Source of the DNA: Alkalibacterium sp034520745
GTDB taxonomy: Bacteria > Bacillota > Bacilli > Lactobacillales > Carnobacteriaceae_A
DNA: 64,000 bases
Direction of reading: 5' to 3'
Assembly: GCA_034520745.1 (NCBI GenBank)
Contig: JAXHNF010000023.1
Span: 124,001 to 188,000 of the forward strand
Below are positions 56,889-64,000 of the stretch, piece by piece (within the stretch, counting starts at the first letter, position 1; each line of letters starts with the position of its first letter). The notes beneath the pieces were generated by a model. That model did no database searches and was not told where the DNA came from. It saw only the letters and a program-made list of their open reading frames with translations. Made by a program: the position numbers and the translations under genes.

Positions 56889-57815
56889 ATGAAAAGAGTA
56901 GAATCAGTAACAGAGTTGATTGGAGATACCCCCTTGCTGAAATTGAATCGAGTGGTTCCAGAAGGCGCAGCTGACGTCTACGCAAAATTGGAACTGGCTA
57001 ATATCGGTGGAAGTGTGAAGGACCGCATTGCTTTAAATATGATCGAAACAGCCGAAAAAGAAGGCAAGCTAAAAGAAGGCGATACGATCGTTGAAGCAAC
57101 GAGCGGGAATACAGGTGTCGGTCTGGCTATGGTGGCTGCAGCTAAGGGGTATAAAGCTGTATTTGTCATGCCTGATACACTGAGCGTTGAACGTCGCTCA
57201 CTGATGAAAGCCTACGGAGCCGAGTTGGAGTTAACACCGGGAGATAATGGGATGCCGGGGGCTATGGGTCGCGCACGCGAATTGGCTGAACAAGATGACT
57301 TCTTCATGCCCTCACAATTTACCAATCCGGCTAATCCGGCGATTCATATCGAAACGACAGGGCCGGAAATCATTGAAGCGCTGGATGGCAGGACGCCGGA
57401 TGCTTTCGTCGCAGGTGTAGGTACGGGAGGCACCGTGACGGGTGTAGGGAAGGCTCTGAAATTACAGGATCCCTCGACACGGATAATTGCTGTAGAACCC
57501 GATGAATCAGCTGTATTAAGTGGGCGTGAGAAAGGGAAACACAAAATCCAGGGAATAGGCGCTGGTTTTATTCCAGACATTCTGGATACCACTATCTATG
57601 ATGAAATTATCACGATCACGAGTGAAGAAGCGATGGAGATGACTAGACGATTAGCAAAAGAAGAAGGCCTGCTGACTGGCATTTCCGCTGGAGCCAACAT
57701 TGCGGCCGCAATACGTGTGGCAGAAAAGTTAGGCAGCGGTAAAAAAGTAGTCACTGTAGCCTGTGATACAGGTGAACGCTACTTATCTACGCCGGTGTTT
57801 TCTGAAGATCATTAA
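56889..57815 (+). CDS. cysK: Cysteine synthase A (O-acetylserine sulfhydrylase)
   Basis: This PLP enzyme makes cysteine from O-acetylserine and sulfide. The frame is intact, 308 residues. TELIGDTPLLKLNR starts the fold. The PLP lysine is in IGGSVKDRIALNM, the substrate loop is EATSGNTGVGLAMVAAAKGY, and the phosphate-binding loop is GVGTGGTVTGVGK. SGISAGANIAAA and the C-terminal GERYLSTPVF complete it. The usual NPGGSVKDR reads NIGGSVKDR, a mild variation. GGAAGG lies 7 bases before the ATG. It stands alone. Confidence 0.94.
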   Translation: MKRVESVTELIGDTPLLKLNRVVPEGAADVYAKLELANIGGSVKDRIALNMIETAEKEGKLKEGDTIVEATSGNTGVGLAMVAAAKGYKAVFVMPDTLSVERRSLMKAYGAELELTPGDNGMPGAMGRARELAEQDDFFMPSQFTNPANPAIHIETTGPEIIEALDGRTPDAFVAGVGTGGTVTGVGKALKLQDPSTRIIAVEPDESAVLSGREKGKHKIQGIGAGFIPDILDTTIYDEIITITSEEAMEMTRRLAKEEGLLTGISAGANIAAAIRVAEKLGSGKKVVTVACDTGERYLSTPVFSEDH

Positions 57816-57826
57816 TTAAACCTGCT

Positions 57827-57888
57827 AAACTGAAAAGCACCGGAAGAGCAAGTAGTTGATCGTCAGCTTCTCAGTGCCTTTTCAGTTT
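57827..57888. terminator. Terminator between cysK and pspA
   Basis: ACTGAAAAGCAC pairs with GTGCCTTTTCAGT around a central imperfect GAAGAGC/GCTTCTC stem. T and A runs allow use in both directions. Confidence 0.75.
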
Positions 57889-57905
57889 GATTGATTTAAG
57901 ATGAG

Positions 57906-58616
57906 CTATTCTTCTTCGGACTCTTTTTCAGATGTAGAGAGGCCCATTTCCTGCTTCATGCGCTCGAGCTCGTCTTCAACGGCGGCAGAACCGGATTCAT
58001 CCGCATATTTTTCTTCCAGTTCCTGAGCGGAGTCTTTTGGCTTTTTGTTCAATTCTTCCATCGCGTTTGCTTCATCCAGACGGCGTGTAGCCTTGTCTTC
58101 CATGCGTTCGAAATTGCTCATGGCACCTTTGGATTTTCCTAAAGACGTATCCACTTTGTTCAGTTTCTCCTGTGTATCCGCGACAGACATCTGCGCCTTG
58201 ATCATGGAACGGCGGTTTCTCAGTTTTTCGATATCAGAAGCGAGCTTGTCATGCATCTGGCGCATTTTCGAAGCATTCTCATGTGCTTTTGCGTAAGCAT
58301 TCGCCAGACCCGTTCCGACATCTTCGAGTTCCTGTTTTTTGGAAAGGAAGACACGGGCATCTGCGTCGTTTCCTGATTCCAGCGCTTTTTTTGCGTAGCG
58401 TTCATACTTGGTGACTTCAGCCTCGTTCTCGTCGACTAAACGCTTGGCCCGTGCTTCTTCAGCCATCACGCTGGCGGTATTCTTCTTCACTTCTGCGAGA
58501 TCGTCCATCATATCGCGCAGGTACTGATCGATCATTTTTTCCGGATTTTCCATACGATCAATAATTGCGTTGACGTTTGCACTGATTATATCTGAAAAAC
58601 GTTCTAGAATTGCCAT
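57906..58616 (-). CDS. pspA: PspA/IM30-family membrane-stress protein
   Basis: The frame is intact, 236 residues from MAILERFSDIISANVNAIID. It is almost entirely coiled coil (KNTASVMAEEARAKRLVDEN; NRRSMIKAQMSVADTQEKLN) with the amphipathic N-terminal helix that binds stressed membrane. It oligomerises and preserves membrane integrity under envelope stress. AGGAGG lies 6 bases before the ATG at 58616. An upstream in-frame ATG has no such site. It follows the Gly-rich TPM-type gene by 37 bases, so both are probably one transcript. Confidence 0.92.
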   Translation of the reverse strand: MAILERFSDIISANVNAIIDRMENPEKMIDQYLRDMMDDLAEVKKNTASVMAEEARAKRLVDENEAEVTKYERYAKKALESGNDADARVFLSKKQELEDVGTGLANAYAKAHENASKMRQMHDKLASDIEKLRNRRSMIKAQMSVADTQEKLNKVDTSLGKSKGAMSNFERMEDKATRRLDEANAMEELNKKPKDSAQELEEKYADESGSAAVEDELERMKQEMGLSTSEKESEEE

Positions 58617-58653
58617 GTTGTTTCCTCCTAATTTTTTGGGTTGTTTATATAAA

Positions 58654-59703
58654 CTATTTATTGTCGTCATCATATTTTTTCGCCAGTTCGTCTGCTTCGG
58701 AGCTGCCGAAGGTTTCGATCGGACGTTTGAGCATTTCCTCAGTCCGTCTGGCTTCGCGTTCTTTATTGGCCTGCTTAGTCTTCCACCATTTGAACAAGAG
58801 GTAAAGCAGGGCCAGGACTCCGAAGATGATCAGAACCGGGATCCATGGTGACGTGGTCACTTCCATGATGCGGTCAGACGCTTGTCTGAAGGACTGACTG
58901 AAATATTCTTCATCCGTCAGATCTTCATCATAGTAGTTTCGGTCCAGATAATCGAGCAGGATATCTCCCGCTTCCGTATCGATAACGGACCGTGCCTGAG
59001 AACCGGTGACGTAATAGGTCATGTACTCATTCCGAACAGGCTCGAAGAACACAAGCAGAATGTGTGCTTCATCGGTAAAGAGTTCATCGTACAGCTCATT
59101 GGCATAAATTTCGATTTCCTCCATTGAAGGATCCGCCTCACCGTTGATGTCATCTGTTATGTGAACATGTGGCTGAACGCCGGTTTCATTATAGAAATAA
59201 CGCAGGCCGTCCACCATTTGTGTATGGTTGCCGATCCAGTTGGGTCCAGCTAGATCTTCTGTATAATATTCCGTTTCACTGACCGCACCGGAAGGCAAGG
59301 GTTCGCGCTCGACCGTCGAAGACGTGATGTCTCCAGTACCGCCTCCGCCACCCAGAAAACTTCCCACATTGGAAAGCAGGCTGAAGATGATGAACATGAA
59401 TATCAGTACGGTGAAAATGCTGCCGCAGCCCATAAAGCCGCAGCCTCCGCCACCCGGTGAGTAGCGCCTTCTTCCGAATCCGCCGCCACCGAACCAGATG
59501 GGGCCCATTCCGGGACGGCGATTGCCGGTGTTCCGGTTTCCACCGCCGAACAGTCCGCCGCCACCAGTGCTTCCGCCGCCGCGACCTCCACCGAAACCGC
59601 CGCCGATACGGCCGCCGCCACCTCGACCGCCGCCGAAACCTCCTCCACGGGAACCTCCGCCGCCGAATCCGCCACCGCCACCGCGGCCGCCTCCTCTACC
59701 CAT
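58654..59703 (-). CDS. Gly-rich membrane protein with TPM-like extracellular domain, pspA partner
   Basis: This intact protein of 349 residues has an unusual layout. Residues 1-85 are an Arg-Gly-Gly-rich low-complexity cytoplasmic tail. A membrane helix follows (IFTVLIFMFIIFSLLSNVG), then an extracytoplasmic domain (HVHITDDINGEADPSMEEIE; EAHILLVFFEPVRNEYMTYY) in the style of TPM domains. A second helix (WIPVLIIFGVLALLYLLF) and a charged tail end it. The start at 59703 is 9 bases after AAAGGAG. It is coupled to pspA, and proteins of this type are thought to recruit PspA to membranes. The mechanism here is inferred. Confidence 0.8.
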   Translation of the reverse strand: MGRGGGRGGGGGFGGGGSRGGGFGGGRGGGGRIGGGFGGGRGGGSTGGGGLFGGGNRNTGNRRPGMGPIWFGGGGFGRRRYSPGGGGCGFMGCGSIFTVLIFMFIIFSLLSNVGSFLGGGGGTGDITSSTVEREPLPSGAVSETEYYTEDLAGPNWIGNHTQMVDGLRYFYNETGVQPHVHITDDINGEADPSMEEIEIYANELYDELFTDEAHILLVFFEPVRNEYMTYYVTGSQARSVIDTEAGDILLDYLDRNYYDEDLTDEEYFSQSFRQASDRIMEVTTSPWIPVLIIFGVLALLYLLFKWWKTKQANKEREARRTEEMLKRPIETFGSSEADELAKKYDDDNK

Positions 59704-59930
59704 ATGTATCATCTCCTTTGAATTTGGATAGTAAACGTTGTGTCATTTAATGCTAAATGATTTAACAAACTCTGACTGATATTATAGCGTATACATTTGG
59801 TTAAGCATAAAAATATCACTTGTAGAGGCAAAAACAGAGGCTTTGAATTTAACTGCAGATATCTGAAAAAAGTGACTTTTTACTATTAAAGACAATATAG
59901 AGAGTAGATGAATGAAAAGGAGTGGATTTT

Positions 59931-60837
59931 GTGATCGTTAAAGAGAGAAAAGCCGACACAGCTGGAAAAATGGGTCGCGCTGAGTAAACGGGAGAAGTTG
60001 TTAAATCCCCAGGAGAATTATGTCAGTAATCTCTTGAAGGGGTATGAAGGCGAGTGTGCGTTTGACGAACTGGTAAAGGAATTGCGGTGTGACTGCCTCG
60101 TTCTCAACGACTTAGCTCTGAAAACAAACGGCCAGACTTTTCAGATCGACACGCTGATGATTTCAAAGAAGGGGGTGACTATTTTTGAAGTGAAGAATTA
60201 CGAAGGAGACTTTATCTACCAGAATGAAAAGATTTTAACCCTTTCTTCGCGAAAGGAGATAGCGAACCCGGCTCATCAGATAAACCGCACGACCATGCTT
60301 TTCCGTCAGCTGATGGAAGAACAGCGCGTGACGTTTCCTTTGTCGGCGCATGTCGTTTTCGTCAACAGTCAGTTCACTCTGTTTCAGGCACCCGCTGACC
60401 AGAATTTGATCCTGCCGTCGATGATCCCGCGTCTTTTTCAGCGTCTGAATAGTGAACGCGGGGCATTGAATAATAATCATGTGAAATTCTCGGACACACT
60501 CAAAGCGCTGCATCACGAAGATTTAACGTTTATCAAATTACCGGTTTACGATTACGCGGGTTTGAAAAAAGGGGCATTCTGCCGGGAATGCTCCTCCCAG
60601 TTGGGTCACTTGGGAAAAAGGACCTGTCAGTGCACGGGTTGCGGTCTGAGTGAACTGTCCAATGACGCCATCCTCAATCAGATCAGAGACTACCGCCTGC
60701 TGTTCCCGGACAATAAGCTGAAAACCAGCGAGATCCACGACTGGTGCGGAAAGCTTTTTTCGAAAAAAAGCATCCGATTAGTCTTGTCAAAGCATTTTGA
60801 GCTGAAAGGAAAGAGTATAGGCTCTTACTATGAATAA
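59931..60837 (+). CDS. NERD-domain (nuclease-related) protein (one frameshift)
   Basis: This protein of about 302 residues starts with a GTG at 59931 after AAAAGGAG. One extra G near 59952 breaks the frame, and corrected it reads MIVKERKPTQLEKWVALSKR. The NERD core has QTFQIDTLMISKKGVTIFEVKNYEG, with the Asp and Glu-x-Lys expected of the restriction-endonuclease-like fold. A C-terminal Cys cluster (CRECSSQLGHLGKRTCQCTGC) looks like a zinc ribbon. It probably binds or cuts DNA. Substrate and role are unknown. An array of palindromic repeats follows it directly. Confidence 0.82.
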
Positions 60838-60869
60838 AGCGCCTGCGATTCATTCAGCTGAGTATCGAT

Positions 60870-61318
60870 TTGAATGATTGCGTGCCCTTCGAGACGAGAA
60901 ATGCAGCTGTCCGAACGTCACGTAATTAGGGCTCGGACGTATACAACGTTCAGAGAGGATCAAAGCAGAGCAGCCCGAACGTCACGCAATCAGCTCAGGC
61001 GTGCCTTTCGAGAGAGAATCAGCGAGCGCCCGAACGTCACGCAATCAGTTCAGGCGTGCCTTTCGAGAGAGGAAGAGCAGCGCCGAACGTCACGCAATCA
61101 GGTCAGGCGTGCCTTTCGGAGAGGATAACAACGTAGCGCTCGAACGTCGAGCACGCAATCGAGTTCAGGCGTGCCTTTCGGAGAGGAAAAGCAGCGCCGA
61201 ACGTCACGCAATCAGTTCAGGCGTGCCTTTCGGAGAGGAAAAGCAGCACCGAACGTCACGCAATCAGTTCAGGCGTGCCGTTCGAGAGAGGAAAAGCAGC
61301 GGCGAACGTCACGCAATC
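60870..61318. repeat. Array 3 of palindromic ~52-60 bp repeats
   Basis: The array opens with GATTGCGTGCCCTTCGAG, as array 1 does (GATTGCGTGCCCTTCGCC). Seven or eight units then follow, with GGCGTGCC at 60998, 61052, 61106, 61168, 61219 and 61272 and CGAACGTCACGCAATC at 60976, 61031, 61083, 61198, 61250 and 61303. Within a unit the two pair as CGAACGTCACGC / GCGTGCCTTTCG with 10 of 12 matches. The spacer between hairpins is GGAGAGGAAAAGCAGCGC. The array lies between convergent genes, 30 bases after the NERD stop. Confidence 0.8.
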
Positions 61319-61365
61319 GCCGTGAGGACACAAAAATCGACCAGAACAGAAATTCAAATGCTGTT

Positions 61366-61387
61366 GAAAGAAGCCGCGGCTTCTTTC
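61366..61387 (+). terminator. Palindromic hairpin after array 3
   Basis: GAAAGAAGCCG is followed directly by its complement CGGCTTCTTTC, then TTCCTCC. It may be the end of the NERD transcript, which would then include the whole repeat array. Confidence 0.55.
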
Positions 61388-61403
61388 TTCCTCCCTAAAA
61401 AGA

Positions 61404-61440
61404 CAAAAAAGAACACTCGCGACCGAGGTCGCGAGTGCTC
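61404..61440 (-). terminator. Terminator of the ABC-F gene
   Basis: GAACACTCGCGACC and GGTCGCGAGTGCTC form a 14-bp stem with one G-U wobble (T-G). On the minus strand TTCTTTTTTG follows. Confidence 0.88.
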
Positions 61441-61458
61441 ATCATTTAAGCTCTTAAA

Positions 61459-63089
61459 TTATGCGTAGAGTGCAGCAACTTGTTCCTGTGCGGATTTGTT
61501 TTCCAGGAATTCATCGTATGTGGTTTCCGCGCGGTCAACGACACCGTTTGGTGAAATCTCGATGATGCGGTTCGCCAGGGTCTGGATGAACTGGTGGTCA
61601 TGGGAGCCGAAAAGAATAGCGCCTTTAAAGTCGATCAGACCGTTATTCAGTGCAGTGATCGATTCCAGATCCAGGTGGTTGGTCGGGTCATCCAGGACAA
61701 GAACGTTGGCCTTGCTCAGCATCAGTTTGGAAAGCATGCAGCGGACTTTCTCGCCACCGGAAAGAACGGAAACTTCTTTCATGACTTCTTCACCGGAAAA
61801 GAGCATGCGTCCCAGGAAACTTCTCAGGAACGTGTTGTCGTTCTCTTCTTTATTGACGACGTAATTGTCTCAACCAGTCCAGAATCGTGAGTGAACTGTT
61901 CTCGAATTCGCTCGTGGTATCTTTAGGAAGGTAGGCCTGTTTGGTCGTGATGCCCCACTGATAAGTCCCGCTGTCTGCTTCCATTTCACCGGTAATGATC
62001 TTGAACAGCGTCGTGATCGCGACGTCATTCATGCTTGTAAACGCGACTTTATCGTCTCGTGTCAAGTTGAATGAAATGTTGCCCAGGATTTTCTTGCCGT
62101 CGATCGTTTTCGAAAGATTTTCAACACGCAGCAGGTCATTCCCGATTTCAGCGCTCAGGCTGAAAACCGACGAATGGGTAGCGGCGTGAAGACGGCTGGA
62201 TGTCATCCAAAGTGATTTTATCCAGCATTTTCTTACGGGATGTCGCTTGTTTGGATTTCGATGCGTTCGCGCTGAATCGTGCGATAAAGGCTTCGAGTTC
62301 CTTGATTTTCTCTTCTTTTTTACTGTTCTGATCTGCGGCCAGTTTAGAAGCCAGCTGACTGGATTCCAGCCAGAAATCGTAGTTCCCGACGAACAGTCTG
62401 ATCTGTCCGAAGTCGACGTCGACCATGTGGGTACACACTTTGTTTAAAAAGTGTCTGTCATGGGAAACAACGATGACGGTGTTTTCAAAGTTGATCAGAA
62501 ATTCTTCCAGCCAGGCGATGGAATGCGTGTCCAGGCCGTTTGTCGGCTCATCTAAAAGCAAAACGTCCGGTTTGCCGAACAGTGCCTGCGCCAGAAGGAC
62601 CTTCACGTGCTGGCCGCCTGTCAATTCAGCCATTTTCTTGTGGTGCAAAGCTTCCGGTATGCCCAGGCCTTTAAGCAAAGTCATTGCTTCCGGTTCAGCT
62701 TCCCAGCCGTCCAGTTCGGCAAATTCGCCCTCAAGTTCAGCTACACGGATGCCGTCTTCATCTGAAAAGTCTGCTTTCATGTAGATCTCGTTCTTTTCCT
62801 GCATGACATTATACAAACGCTCGTGACCCATGATGACGGTATCGATCACGGTCTGCTCTTCATAGTCATAGTGGTTCTGTTTCAAGACGGCCATACGCGA
62901 ATCGTTCGGCATTGAAACGTCACCTGAAGTTGGAGATAACTCTCCGGATAATATTTTTAAGAAGGTCGATTTACCGGCACCGTTCGCTCCGATAACACCA
63001 TAGCAATTGTCATTTTGAAATTTCATCGTGACGTCTTCAAATAGTTTTTTGTCAGAAAAACGTAAACTTACATCTGTTACTGTAATCAT
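61459..63089 (-). CDS. ABC-F family ATPase, YkpA/YbiT-like (two frameshifts)
   Basis: This is a soluble protein with two ABC domains and no membrane part, acting on ribosomes or their assembly. Domain 1 has GVIGANGAGKSTFLKIL, the signature LTGGQHVKVLLAQ and LLLDEPTNGLD, and a linker helix follows (NSKKEEKIKELEAFIARFSA). Domain 2 has the signature LSGGEKVRCMLS and VLVLDDPTNHLDLESI, with Asp in place of the second acidic Glu, as in the YbiT/YkpA branch. Its Walker A region (FTSMNDVAITTLFK) is degenerate. The ATG at 63089 follows AAAGGAT at a long distance. Breaks lie near 62175 and 61870. Confidence 0.88.
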
Positions 63090-63287
63090 ATTCGTATCAA
63101 ATCCTTTATTCTCTAAAGTTAAAGACCCTAAGGCCATTACTCCTATTATACGTACTTTCACTTGTAAATCATGCTATTTTGTGAAAAAACTTATTCTATT
63201 TTCAGTAAAGTCAAAAATCGGTCATATTTAGCTTCGGTTGGGTCGTAAAAAAGCTTTACCAGTGGATCGGTGAACCGTTCTGGAAAA

Positions 63288-64000
63288 TCAGAAGAGAAAG
63301 CCGGCTGCAACGACGCCTATAACGATTAGAGGAACGGGCACTTTTTTCGTGTACAGCAGAACCAAAGTGACGAGCGTGACCAGCAGATTGTCCAGAGGCA
63401 TCCGCTCTGCTGCGTCAGGATCGGACCGCCGCAACAGCGATCAGTCCGCCCGCGACAGCCGCAACCCCTTTGAGCGCGATGCGAAAGCCTTTGATCAGTT
63501 TCAGTTTTTCCCATATCGGATAAACAAAGTAAATGAGCAAAAGTCCGGGCAGGAAAATGCCTATCCCGCCGGCAACAGCGCCCAGGATCTGACGTGCGGC
63601 AGTCGGAACTTGTACAGCCATCCCGCCCGCATAGGCGCTGAAACTGAACATGGGACCGGGGATGCCTTGAACAAGCCCGTAACCCGTCAGAAACTCCTGA
63701 CTTGTTATGAAGGAATACACCTCGACAAGTTCTGTATACATCACCGGGATGACGACCTGACCGCCGCCGAAAACCAGGTAGCCGTAGCGGTAAAAACGTT
63801 CGAACAAAGCGATCAGTTCATTCTGGAACAAGGCAGCGGCCAAAAGACTCCCCAGGGTGAAGAACAAGAACAGGCCCAGGTAGAAATAAGGCGGATTCAG
63901 CTTCACTCTTTGCCACAAGTCCTTCTCGCGGGTGATCAGAAGGGAAGCCAGACCGCCAATGACCAGGACCAAAGGAAAAATCCAGGCCGAGCGTATGAAA
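63288..64000 (-). CDS. Chromate transporter ChrA, C-terminal half (partial, frameshifted)
   Basis: This is a membrane protein of the CHR family, which exports chromate in some bacteria. The second CHR domain is visible: FERFYRYGYLVFGGGQVVIPVMYTEL, then LTGYGLVQGIPGPMFSFSAYAGG and GGIGIFLPGLLLIYFVYPIW. After a break near 63420 the chain ends with PLDNLLVTLVTLVLLYTKKV and VVAAGFLF. The gene runs off the window end, so the N-terminal domain is not seen. Whether it really moves chromate cannot be told, as many CHR proteins in fermenters have unknown substrates. Confidence 0.85.

Noticed and set aside
59498..59731. Plus-strand Pro/Arg-rich frame of 77 codons
   Set aside because: It is the antisense of the Gly-rich codons of the pspA partner and has no ribosome site.
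18481..61318. CRISPR arrays at the three repeat loci
   Set aside because: The parts between repeats are not unique spacers but homogenised sequence, repeat copies vary, and no cas genes are present.
60874..61468. Repetitive open frames across array 3
   Set aside because: For the same reason as array 1: peptide repeats simply mirror the DNA repeats, without starts or ribosome sites.

Overview
The window looks like a chromosomal piece of a low-to-middle GC Firmicute of the order Lactobacillales. The evidence is AGGAGG-type ribosome binding sites, a mevalonate pathway (HMG-CoA synthase and a class II HMG-CoA reductase), a phosphoketolase, Zur/PhoP/CopY/CtsR-type operators, RNPP/Rgg-like regulators and cell-anchored XRE regulators. 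A member of the Carnobacteriaceae (Alkalibacterium/Marinilactibacillus-like) would fit, but this is inference. No phage, plasmid backbone, IS element or CRISPR array is visible.

Layout. 0-10 kb: tail of mnmG, an MscS channel, then the phosphate block phoU-pstB-pstA-pstC-pstS (minus) facing phoP-phoR (plus) with a PhoP box between them. 9-13.9 kb: an HTH/TPR regulator, a YtxH protein, a phosphoribosyltransferase, a quinone oxidoreductase and mvaS. 14-16.4 kb: a Zur-controlled zinc-starvation cluster (zinc-free L32, S14 and L33 paralogues, a COG0523 GTPase, two unknown small ORFs). 16.5-25 kb: an orphan PhnD-like lipoprotein, a DUF554 protein, MscL, an isochorismatase, a MATE pump and a CopB-type copper ATPase. 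25-30 kb: mvaA, tRNA-Val, an aldo/keto reductase and a K+ channel. 29-35 kb: a dipeptide ABC system (dppA divergent from dppC-dppB-dppDF). 35.6-38.8 kb: an ABC_sub_bind transporter preceded by a Phe/Tyr-rich leader peptide and an attenuator. 39-43 kb: DUF898, a FAD/Rieske oxidoreductase, OsmC and a SRAP protein. 43-50.5 kb: an AT-rich accessory stretch with a RelBE-like toxin-antitoxin pair, duplicated and decayed XRE-transmembrane regulators and many small membrane proteins. 50.7-60.8 kb: an Rgg-like regulator, phosphoketolase, a second PRPP synthetase, Hsp20, cysK, pspA with a Gly-rich TPM partner, and a NERD protein. 61-64 kb: an ABC-F protein and a chromate transporter cut by the window end.

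Two things dominate interpretation. First, many universally conserved genes carry one or several single-base frameshifts, often in or near homopolymers, most densely between about 3.5 and 24 kb. I read these as sequencing indels, not pseudogenes, and give such genes full-length coordinates. Second, the spaces between genes hold unusual palindromic repeats: three arrays of ~52-60 bp units at 18.5, 35.2 and 60.9 kb, and a larger hairpin-rich element at 0.25 and 55.9 kb whose stems covary.

The best candidate for an undescribed system is the 38.48-38.79 kb attenuator. A 19-codon leader peptide ending F-Y-F-S-Y-Y is followed by a chain of mutually exclusive hairpins and an intrinsic terminator ahead of an ABC transporter, where Firmicutes normally use a T-box.
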